Assembly: GCF_008728515.1 (NCBI RefSeq)
Contig: NC_044986.1
Span: forward strand, 108,550,313-108,614,312
Direction of reading: 5' to 3'
From: Papio anubis
Lineage: Eukaryota > Chordata > Mammalia > Primates > Cercopithecidae
Length of the DNA stretch: 64,000 nt
Part shown: positions 1 to 7,845 of the stretch, piece after piece
Position numbering within the stretch: position 1 is the stretch's first letter
How the letters are laid out: every line of letters begins with the position of its first letter
The notes under the pieces: model-generated
Seen by the model: the letters and a program-made list of their open reading frames with translations, nothing else
Told to the model about the DNA's origin: nothing
The model's database searches: none
Made by a program: the position numbers and the translations under genes

Positions 1-150
1 GACTACAGTAGCACACCATCATGCCTGGCTAATTTTATTTTTTATTTTTTGTAGAGACAGGGTCTTACTATGTTACCCAGGCTGGTTTTGTAATTTTAGT
101 CTCAAGCAGTCCTCCTGCCTCAGCCTCCCTAAATGCTAAGATTACAGGCT
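1..150 (-). mobile_element. Alu fragment, cut by the window edge
   Basis: This is the reverse complement of the first Alu monomer plus part of the linker. It shows the inverted GTAGAGACAGGGTCTTACTATG block and the 'tgcctcagcctccc' block, and ends where the monomer start is lost. The J-like wording suggests an old copy. The rest lies outside the window. Confidence 0.85.
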
Positions 151-713
151 CATTTTCTAATTCTGATTTATGACATTCTTCCATAGCTACAACCATTTTC
201 TGAAATTCTCTAAGCTCATTTGGAAATATTAGGCTAATATTTTTATTATTGTAAGACATGGATTCATTATCTACAGAAATAATATTTTCTGTCCACTTAA
301 TTTTTTTTAAAATTACATCATATGGGATATTCAAGCACAATTACGCTTTAACTCATGGCTTTCCTATACTCTTAGAGAGGAGGATGCCTGGAATATCTTC
401 CCTAGGGCCAGTGTTCGAGGGCTTCATTTTCTGTTGTTACTGTGCTGCATTGAGATCTATGAACTTAGATCCAAACACGGACTTAGATCTGAACACACTA
501 CATTCTGAGATGTGTTCCCTTTCCAGCTCGGTGTGACTCTCCTCTTTCCTAAGTTTTGGTGCCCCGGTTCTGTTCTGTTTCCATTTAATGCCTGGCAGTC
601 TCTCCTCAGTATGGGGATTTGTCCTACTTTATGAAAGTAGGGTTGAGCATTTCAGTGCATAAATATTAACCATTTTCTCTTCCTTGTGAAGTTTAACTTC
701 TAGAATTACAAAG
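151..713. other. Intergenic stretch with no recognised feature
   Basis: AT-rich to mixed sequence between two inverted Alus. I see no repeat consensus, splice-flanked reading frame or RNA gene. Short open frames here have no coding signature that I can recognise. Confidence 0.5.
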
Positions 714-717
714 ACTT

Positions 718-1017
718 TTTTTTTTTTTTTTTTTTTTGAGATAGAGTCTCACTCTGTCGCCCAGGCTGGAGTGCAGTGGTGTGATCTTAGCTCACTGCAA
801 ACTCTGCCTCCTGGGTTCAAGCAATTCTTCTGCCTCAGCCTCCCGAGTAGCTGTGATTACAGGTGTGTGCCACCATGCCTGGCTAATTTTTGTGTTTTTA
901 GTAGAGGCGGGGTTTCACCATGTTGGCCAGGCTGGTCTCAAACTCCTGACCTCGTGATCCGCCCGCCTCGGCCTCCCAAAGTGCTGGGATTACAGGTGTG
1001 AGCCACCGAGCCCGGCC
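718..1017 (-). mobile_element. Full-length AluS-type element
   Basis: A complete inverted Alu with a T-run (the A tail) on its left and the inverted 5' end CCCGGCC at its right border. A 7-bp target-site duplication AAGACTT lies at 711-717 and 1018-1024, so both edges are well defined. Confidence 0.95.
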
Positions 1018-1134
1018 AAGACTTCTCTCTTTTTAAACACATTTTGATCTGAGCAATCCCAGAGTTTGCAGATCTGGAGCCTGCAAAGGCACCCCCGTCC
1101 CCACCAAGAGTTTTGGCTGCTTTTGTCAGATTGA

Positions 1135-1385
1135 CCTGATGGACTGAGAGTGGATTCATCCCCTGGGGAATGGGTGGCTTCCACGCTGACAGTGGACTCT
1201 TCTCTTTGGAAATGGGTGCTCTCCATGCCGAGAGTGGAGTTTTCCTTTTGGGAACGGGTACCTTCCATGCTGAGAATTTCCTCTTCCCTTGGAAATGGTA
1301 TTTTTCCATGCCGAGAGTGACTCTTCCCTTTGGGAGTGGGTCACTTCCATAGACTTCCCCTTGTGGGAGCGGGTGCCTGTTGCTG
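1135..1385. repeat. 42-bp minisatellite, about 6 diverged units
   Basis: A G+T-rich motif (core ATGGGTG, then CTTCCATGC and GAGAGTG) recurs. The core begins at about 1170, 1212, 1254, 1295, 1335 and 1368, giving a period of 42, 42, 41, 40 and 33 bp, with a weaker copy upstream from about 1135. Because 42 is a multiple of three, several frames on both strands stay open. The minus strand gives a 14-residue peptide repeat (pattern like KxPLSAWxxPI). Openness in more than one frame argues against coding. I do not recognise the unit. Confidence 0.85.
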
Positions 1386-2247
1386 ATTTGCCTTCTAGGC
1401 TGTTTTTTGGAAGTCGTCTTTCTTTCTTCTGTTTCTTCCTACAGCCGTTACCATACATATCTTACTGCCGTTAGTGGTTTGAGCCCTCCTCCTCATGGGA
1501 ATATCTTACCACTTTTGTTGTAGATGTCCACGAGATTTTGCTTTGCTGTATCAGTGGTTCTGTCTATTTTTGTAAGGGGATTGGGGGAGATTAAAACTTT
1601 TTAGCTGCTGCTGCTATTTATTTGCCTATGGGTAATTTTGGAGCAAATGTGGCGCTGTGGACATTCTGAAGCATGTTGAACCCAAGGTGATGTTTTATAT
1701 GTTTTCTTTATAATAATATTATCCTTTCCTTCTCCTGAAACCTTTCAGATAATAAGCACAATACTGATGGAAAATACAATCAAAATCATTGCACAGGACC
1801 TGTAAAATCTCAAAGATCCCAGGAGAGAATGCTGTTTTGTCTATGTTTGTAACATTATGGAATAAATCATTCCAATCCCCTTCAAAATAAATACTGAGAA
1901 TTATGAGCCTTTTTTTCCCTGTGATAAGCCTCTTAGAAAGTCAAGCTTAAAGAATGTATGAATAATAAACCAAGAAACACAAATTGGATGAATGAAAATG
2001 AATCAATTTCCAGACTTTCAAGACCTGCCTATTATTGATCTGTTACTATATAATATGCAGCTGCCAACATCTTACATCAATTATTTTCTATTCAAAATGA
2101 TTAATAACAACCCGTAATTTCTTATCACGTGCTATGATGATCAACTTATATAATTGTTTCTGTGCTGTTGTTGTTTTTGTCTGAAAAGGATTTGATTCTT
2201 TCCATGGAGTAACTAAGTACAGTGTGTAACATACAAAATAATTTCAG
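1386..2247. other. Intergenic stretch with no recognised feature
   Basis: The flank of the minisatellite followed by AT-rich DNA. No repeat consensus or gene structure was recognised. Confidence 0.5.
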
Positions 2248-2553
2248 GGCCAGGCGCGGTGGCTCACACCTGTAATCCTAGAACTTTGGGAAGCCGAGGC
2301 AGGCAGTTTGCCTGAGCTCAGGAGTTCTAGACCAGCCTGGGCAACATGGTTAAACCCCATCTCTACTAAAATCCAAAAAATTAGCTGGGTGTTGCGATGT
2401 GCACCTGTAGTCCCAGCTACTCGGGAGGCTGAGGCAGGAGAATTGCTTGAACCTGGGAGGCGGAGATTGCAGTGAACCAAGATCGCAGCACTGCACTCCA
2501 GCCTGGGTGACAGAGCATGACTCTGTCTCTAAAAAAAAAATAAATAAATAAAA
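2248..2553 (+). mobile_element. Full-length Alu (S/J-like)
   Basis: It starts at GGCCAGGCGCGG and has both monomers, a middle A-rich linker and a tail with TAAATAAA. ATTTCAG occurs on both flanks (from 2241 and from about 2557) as a likely target-site duplication. Confidence 0.93.
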
Positions 2554-2622
2554 GTCATTTCAGTTAGCAACTTCTATTGTGTATACAGCTACTACCTTAA
2601 TTAATATGCCCAATCTCTGGGA

Positions 2623-2857
2623 AATGACTCTGCCAACCACTCAGTTGCCCAAGCTGGAAACTCAGGTATCACATTTGACTCCTTCTTCCACCTCACCCCT
2701 CCTTTAAATGAGCTATCACATCCTGATTACTTCATCCACAGCTGTCTCTACTTTTCTCTTCTCCCTGCTACCACTTAGCGCCTGGCCAGTCTCTCTTGCC
2801 TGGGTCACTGTAATATGCACTTTCTCTCTCCTCCTGTACCATCTCCAAATTTTGATT
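2623..2857 (+). mobile_element. L2 LINE fragment (upstream part of 3' region)
   Basis: It matches the L2 3' region from memory: 'actcagttgcccaagctgg' followed by a 'gactccttcttccacctcac' block and a 'cctgggtcactgtaat' block. The same L2 resumes at 3303 after two Alu insertions, so this is one broken ancient element. Confidence 0.7.
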
Positions 2858-3040
2858 TTCTATTTATTTATTTATTTACTTGTGGGACAGGGTTTTGCTC
2901 TGTCACTCAGGCTCGAATGCAGGCATGATCACGGCTCACTATAGCTTTGACCTCCTGGGCTCAAGTGATTCTCTCATCTCAGCCTCCTGAGTAGCTCGGA
3001 CTACAGGCATGCACCACCATTCCCAGTTAATTTTTATTAG
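2858..3040 (-). mobile_element. Partial inverted Alu inside L2
   Basis: A TTTATTTATT run precedes the inverted right monomer (CTCTGTCACTCAGGCT ... GCCTCCTGAGTAGC). It breaks off in the linker. Confidence 0.85.
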
Positions 3041-3048
3041 GAGGAGGT

Positions 3049-3302
3049 TTAGGAGGAGGATTAGGTTAGGAGTTCAAGATGAGCCTGGTCAACATGATGA
3101 AACCCTGTCTCTACTAAAAATACAAAATAATTAACTGGGCGTGGTGGCATGCGCCTATAGTTCCAGCTCCTCGGGAGGCTCAGGCAGGAGAATCTCTTGA
3201 ACCCAGGAGGCGGACGTTGCAGTGAACCAAGATCACGCCATAGTACTTCAGCCTGGGCCACAGAGCAAGACTCCATCTCAAAACAAAACAAAACAAAACA
3301 AA
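3049..3302 (+). mobile_element. 5'-truncated Alu inside L2
   Basis: It starts within the first monomer (GTTAGGAGTTCAAGA) and runs to an AAAACAAAACA tail. It is arranged head-to-head with the inverted Alu just upstream, a pair able to form an RNA hairpin. Confidence 0.88.
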
Positions 3303-3505
3303 AGCCCTCTTGCTGTAGGTTCTTCATGTTCTTTGTATTTTCTCCATAACACTTATCATCTTGACTATTTCATGTACATTTCTCTCACTGGAAAGTGAGC
3401 TTCATGAGGGCAGGGACTGACTGTCTTGCTTACTACTCACTGCCTAAAACTGAACCCCATGCCTGATACTCGGTAGGTATTCAACCAATATTTCTTAAAG
3501 TGCTT
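3303..3505 (+). mobile_element. L2 LINE 3' end
   Basis: It carries the typical L2 terminal blocks: 'cataacacttatcat', 'gtgagcttcatgagggcagg' and 'ggtaggtattcaaccaatat'. It continues the element of 2623-2857. Confidence 0.8.
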
Positions 3506-3653
3506 GGACTGCCAAGAAATTCACATACCTAACACAATACCCATGGCCCAGAGCTGGAATTTGGCTGGTCCAGGGCCTCACTCACTTCTGGTGTAAAATT
3601 TCAGAGGGAACAAAAATAAACCACTCAGTAATTAGGATAAATAATATTTACAA

Positions 3654-4287
3654 TGGTTAATGTTCTGTGTCGACCTGACTGGACCACAGGATACCCAGAT
3701 ACCTGATTAAACACTATTTTTGGGTGTGTCTGTGAAGGTATTGAATATATTTTTAGAACAGCCGTCTCACTCTGTTGCCCAGGCTGGAGTGCAGTAGCAT
3801 GAACACAGCTCACTGCAGCCTCAAACTCCTGGGCTCAGGCGATCCTCCTGCCTCAGCCTCCAAATCTCTTAAATACTAAGAGATTAGTCTTTAAATGGAG
3901 GGACTGAGTAAAGCAGATGGTCCTACCCAGTGAGCGTGGGCACCACCCAATGTGTTGAGGGCCTGAATACAACAGACAGGCAGAGGAAGACAAATTCCCC
4001 CTTTTTCTGTCTGACCACCGAGTTGGGACATCGATATTCTTCTGTCCTTGGTGCTCCTGGTTCTCAGGCCTTCAGACTCAGATTGGAACCTACACCATTA
4101 GGCCTCTGGCTCTTAGGCCTTCCAAGTACATGACTGGCTTTCGTGGGTCTCCAGGTTGCAGAAGGGAGGAATTTTTCACCTCTATAATCACATGAGCCAG
4201 TATCTTATAATAAATCTAAAAAAAAGATTTAGATTGATTCTCCTATCTAAATTGGTTCTGTTTCTCTGGAGAACCCTGACTAATGCA
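3654..4287 (+). mobile_element. MLT2-type ERVL LTR (solo)
   Basis: It begins TGGTTAATGTTCTGTGTCGA and ends TCTCTGGAGAACCCTGACTA-ATGCA, the edges I associate with MLT2 LTRs. Internal blocks (GGACTGAGTAAAGCAGAT; ATAATCACATGAGCCAGT; TTATAATAAATCT) fit. It is interrupted by an inverted Alu fragment at about 3760-3862. No internal retroviral region is adjacent. Confidence 0.75.
3760..3862 (-). mobile_element. Inverted Alu monomer fragment inside the LTR
   Basis: It reads CTCACTCTGTTGCCCAGGCT through GCCTCAGCCTCC, about 100 bp, within the MLT2-type LTR. The insertion is therefore younger than the LTR. Confidence 0.8.
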
Positions 4288-4347
4288 ATATTTTAAGATA
4301 TCACAATTAATGCAAAAATATCCATAATGAACAAAATATCAAAATTT

Positions 4348-4516
4348 TAGATAAGCAGGCATGGTGGCATGTGCTTATATTCCCAGCTCTGCAGGAGGCT
4401 GAGCTCAGCAGGAGCATCCCTTGAGCTCAGGAGGTCGAGGCTGCAGTGAGCTATGATCGTGTCACTGCACTCCAGCCTCGGGACAGAGCATGACACTGCC
4501 TTAAAAAAAAAAAATC
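4348..4516 (+). mobile_element. Alu right-monomer (FRAM-like)
   Basis: Only one monomer is present, from GGCATGGTGGCATGTGCTTA to CACTGCACTCCAGCCT, plus an A run. It has old J-like features (GAGGTCGAGGCTGCAGTGAG). Confidence 0.82.
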
Positions 4517-4692
4517 AGATAAAGTCAGAATCAGTCACAGTGCTGTGTTGAGCCAGATTTGCAGCCTGAGGCCAAAGGAAAAAAAATTCAGTCATAATGA
4601 TCCTGTCATTATGTCAATTTTATTTAAAAATTTGATATTTGTCTATTGTGGGTCTTTTTGCATTAATTTTGATTTATTAAAATATTGTATGA

Positions 4693-4984
4693 AGGCCAGG
4701 CACCTTGGCTCACGCCTGTAATCCCAGCACTTTCAGAGGCCAATGCGGAGGATTACTTGAGCCCAGGGGTTCGGGACCAGCCTGGCCAATATAATAAGAC
4801 CCTTATTTCTACAAAAAAATTTAAAAATTATCCAGTCATGATGGTGCACACCTATAGTCCCAGCTACTTGGGAGGCTAAGGCAGGAAGATTGCTTTAGCC
4901 CAGGAGGACGAGGCTGCAGTGAGCCATGTTCGTGCCACTCAACTCCAGCCTGAGGAATGGAGTGAGACTGTTTCAAAAACATAT
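4693..4984 (+). mobile_element. Full-length AluJ
   Basis: Both monomers are present with J diagnostic wording (CTTGAGCCCAGGGGTTCGGG; GAGGACGAGGCTGCAGTGAG). It is highly diverged, and the tail is eroded to AAAAACATATAAAT. Confidence 0.88.
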
Positions 4985-5045
4985 AAATTATGCATGAAAA
5001 TATCATTTGTCTGAATCACCAAGTGTTCTGGAACACCCTTAACTT

Positions 5046-5655
5046 TTAATTTTTTTAATATTAATTTTTATTTTAAGTTCCGTTAGTTTCCTCCGTGCAT
5101 TCACCTTCTTATAGTCTGTTATTCCTAAAAGCCTAAAGTCCCTTTCCTTTGTCTGGTCATTTCTCTGCAAAATGATTGCTTTTTTTATTATGATGCTGTA
5201 TAAGCCCAGGTTATAATCACCCCTTTGAGTCCCTCATCACTAACTTCTCCTGTGTGTATGCAGGATGCACGTGTTAATAAACTTTTTGTTGTTGTTGTTT
5301 TGAGACAGTGTCTCGCTCTGTTGCCCAGGCTGGAGTGCAGTGTTGTGATCTCAGCTCACTGCAACTTTTGCCTCCTGCGTTCAAGCAATTCTCGTGCCTC
5401 AGCCTCCTGAGTAACTGGAATTTCAGGCATGCACCACCATCCCTGGCTACTTTTTGTATTTTTAGTAGAGACAGGGTTTCACCATGTTGGCCAGGCTGGT
5501 CTTGCACTGCTGACTTGATCCACCCGCCTCAGCCTCCCATGGTGTTGGGATTACAGGCATAAGCCACTGCACCCGGCCTTTCTCTTGCTCATCTGCCTTT
5601 TAGCAGTCTAATGTGCAGGGATCCAGCTAATGAACCAAAGGTGAGTAGAGGAAAA
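5046..5655 (+). mobile_element. Probable old ERV LTR, interrupted by an Alu
   Basis: Sequence left of the inner Alu (CTGTATAAGCCCAGG, then GTTAATAAACTTTTT) and right of it (CTTGCTCATCTGCCTTTTAG, then an ACCAAAGGTGAGTAGAGG block) looks like the R/U5 part of a gammaretroviral-type LTR. This is inferred from layout, and neither edge is fixed. AATAAA near 5277 would be its poly(A) signal. Confidence 0.4.
5288..5578 (-). mobile_element. Full-length inverted AluS-type
   Basis: It runs from a GTTGTTGTTGTTTTGAGAC tail to the inverted 5' end GCACCCGGCC. It is inserted in the presumed LTR. Confidence 0.93.
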
Positions 5656-5954
5656 TGGAATTCCCCATCACTCTGTCCACATTGTACTATCTCCTGAGTT
5701 TCCAACAGAAAACACAAAGTTTTCATACCCATCATTTAATTATACGAAACAAGCAAGCACCTTTGCCTAAATTCTTCTGTGACTTGCCCAATGACCGCTA
5801 TTTTCTAAACCAAAAAAGTTCACCTAGGTATTTTTCCAATGAATATCCCATTTTCTACAAAAATATGTAAGTAGATGCCTCCACTCTCTTAGAATGCGAA
5901 GCTTAGCTATCGTTCTGTCCTGAATAACTATGAATTTTCTATTTTTACATCTGG

Positions 5955-6107
5955 ATCTTATATTTATTAACAGTTTACTGATTGCAAGGAACTATGCTAG
6001 ATACTTTTCAGATATTTTTATACATTTTCTGTTCTTGCAACTATGCAAGAGGGAAGATATTTTTGCCTCCATTTTATAGATGAGAAAATTGGGGCTTAAA
6101 GTATTTT
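5955..6107 (+). mobile_element. MIR SINE, left part
   Basis: It shows MIR core wording: 'gcaaggaactatgctagat', 'cctccattttatagatgag' and 'aaaattggggctt'. It is broken at 6107 by the 7SK retrosequence and resumes at 6623. Confidence 0.8.
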
Positions 6108-6622
6108 GGAGGTGGGAGGATCTGGCGGTGGCACCTGTCACCCCATTGATCGCCAGGGTTGATTTGGACCCCATTGATCGCCAGGGTTGATTTGGACCCC
6201 ATTGATCGCCAGGGTTGATTTGGACCCCATTGATCGCCGGGGTTGATTTGGACCCCATTGATCGCCGGGGTTGATTTGGACCCCATTGATCCTTGAGGTT
6301 GGTTGGACCATTGATGCTTGAGTTGGTTGGACCATTGATCGCGGGGAGTTGATTTGGACCCAGCTGATCGCCGGGGTTGATTTGGACCATTGATCAGCTG
6401 GGACGGTTGGACCCATTGATCACCGGGGTTGATTTGGCTGATCTGGCTGGCTAGGTGGGTGTCCCCTTCCTCACTCACTGCCCCATGTGCATCCCTCTTG
6501 AAGCTGCCTGCTAGGTTGAAGAGGACAACCATCCCGGATAGAGGAGGACAGGTCTTTGGTCAAGGGTATATGAGTAGCTGCATTCCCCTGCTAGAACCTG
6601 CAAACAGGCTCTCAAGAATTGT
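6108..6622 (+). pseudogene. 7SK RNA retropseudogene with internal tandem expansion
   Basis: The segment is collinear with 7SK snRNA from its first bases (GGAGGTGGGAGGATCTGGC against the 7SK 5' end) to about nucleotide 240, ending at CAAACAGGCTCTCAAG. The body after 6438 carries recognisable 7SK blocks (GATCTGGCTGGCTAGG; GATAGAGGAGGAC; GGTCAAGGGTATATGAGTAG). The last ~90 nt of 7SK, including the 3' hairpin bound by LARP7, are absent. AGTATTTT is duplicated at 6100-6107 and 6623-6630 and splits a MIR, which shows LINE-mediated insertion. There is no poly(A) tail. Nucleotides 35-61 are amplified into 11 units. Scattered C-to-T and G-to-A changes fit decay of a pseudogene. No Pol III promoter came with it, since the 7SK promoter lies upstream of the gene. 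Functional 7SK binds HEXIM and P-TEFb; this copy is not expected to replace it. Confidence 0.93.
6141..6437 (+). repeat. 28-bp array amplified from the 7SK HEXIM-binding hairpin
   Basis: Eleven units begin at 6141, 6169, 6197, 6225, 6253, 6281, 6308, 6332, 6359, 6387 and 6412. The first five are 28 bp and almost identical; the later ones are 24-28 bp and more diverged. Each unit equals 7SK nucleotides 35-61 plus one A. Ten of the eleven contain GATC, the motif that in 7SK lies at 42-45; unit 7 has GATG instead. Since 28 is not a multiple of three, open frames across the array are chance shifts, not a gene. Confidence 0.93.
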
Positions 6623-6690
6623 AGTATTTTGCTTGAAGTCATATAGCTAGTAAGTTGGTGAATGAATCTGAATGAGATCTAATTCCAAGG
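6623..6690 (+). mobile_element. MIR SINE, right part
   Basis: It continues the MIR interrupted at 6107: 'cttgaagtcatatagctag', 'taagttggtgaatgaatc' and 'gagatctaattcc'. It begins with the second copy of the AGTATTTT duplication. Confidence 0.78.
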
Positions 6691-6784
6691 CAGGGTATTT
6701 GTCATGAAACTGTGTCATCTCCCGTAATTTAGCTTCCCCCCCTCTTCTGTCTTCCCTTCCCCTCTGCTCCCACTTTGCTTCCTT

Positions 6785-6896
6785 TCTTCTTTCTTTAAAC
6801 AAATATTGACCGTAAATGTGGCAGTGTTCTACGTCCTGAGGATACAGCAGGGAACAAACCAAGGCCCTGCCCTCATGAAGTTTATATCTGAGTTAG
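6785..6896 (-). mobile_element. L2 LINE fragment (3' end), inverted
   Basis: It reads as inverted L2: CAAATATTGA, then CCTGAGGATACAGCAGGGAA, then GCCCTGCCCTCATGAAG. It is interrupted by the LTR at 6897 and resumes at 7668. Confidence 0.75.
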
Positions 6897-7667
6897 TGAA
6901 ACCAACTTTGCAAAGATTATGACAGTGAGAGGAATCTAGCGTGACTGACTCCATCTTGCTTCTAGCCTCACAGGCCAGCTGTCCCCACTCATTTCTGGGC
7001 AGAGGCCAAACTAACCATGGGAGGCATTTAGTTTATAGCTTAACCTGGAAGGAAGGATGATAACAGACCCTTCCTAAAACTGATCCCCTCCTTGTTCAGG
7101 GACTGAAACTGCCCTTGTAGGGTTAATAAAAGGTCACAAGATTGGGATTACGAGAGAGGCCTGAAATCTGCTAAAATACGGGTGTAGTTTCTATGATCCT
7201 TTACTGCTCAGGAGTCATGTGGCCAGAGGTCACAAGATTCCTGACTTCCCCAGGTGCTCCCATAGATAACATCACTATTGTAGAACCTAACATTTGTCTT
7301 TTGAGATGTTTTTCAGACTTTTGCATTCTGGCAGCTGACCGATCCCACCTGGATTTGTGATTCATGACTCAGCTGGTCCTGTGCCCCTCACTCAGAGATG
7401 GACTCAGTGCAGGAGGACTGTTTTCCACACTCCTATAGTTTCACCCACAATCAGTCAGCAGTACCCATTCCCTGGCCCCCTATCCACCAAATTACCCATA
7501 AAATCCCTAGCCCCTGAGTTCTCAGGGAGACTGATTTGAGTAATAACTCCAGTCCTTCCACCTGGGGGCCTTGGGTTAATTAAACTCTTTCTCCACTGCA
7601 ATACCACAGTTTAAGCAAAGTGGTTTTGCCTGTACATCAGTCAGGAAGAACCCACTGGGCAATTACA
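6897..7667 (+). mobile_element. Solo ERV1-class LTR, 771 bp, complete
   Basis: It starts TG and ends CA (CCACTGGGCAATTACA). A 4-bp target-site duplication TTAG lies at 6893-6896 and 7668-7671, the size usual for gammaretrovirus-like ERVs. Blocks such as GACTGACTCCATCTTGCTTC, AGGGTTAATAAAAGGTCA and TTAATTAAACTCTTTCTCC support an LTR in plus orientation, with ATTAAA as a likely poly(A) signal. No gag, pol or env sequence is adjacent, so it is a recombined solo LTR. The family name is not certain (MER52-like wording). Confidence 0.82.
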
Positions 7668-7845
7668 TTAGGACTGAGTGTAGAGACGCACAAGAAACAA
7701 ATAAGCAAATTTGTATGTTTGTGTGTCAGATGGTGGTAAGTGTTGAAGCTCCCACCATCATTCCTCCACCGCCCCCCAAAAAGGGCATCAAAATATGAGG
7801 AATAGGGGGTGCTGGGCAGGAGGTTTGCTGTTTTATACAAGGCAT
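7668..7845 (-). mobile_element. L2 LINE fragment, inverted, continuation
   Basis: It continues the L2 of 6785-6896: ACAAGAAACAAATAAGC, TCAGATGGTGGTAAGTG and GGGGGTGCTGGGCAGG. The LTR insertion split one element into two. Confidence 0.7.

Noticed and set aside
5992..6532. Minus-strand frames with repeating Gly-Asp-Gln-Trp-Gly and Ser-Lys-Ser-Thr motifs
   Set aside because: They are translations of the 28-bp 7SK-derived array. 28 is not a multiple of three, so the same motifs cycle through all frames.
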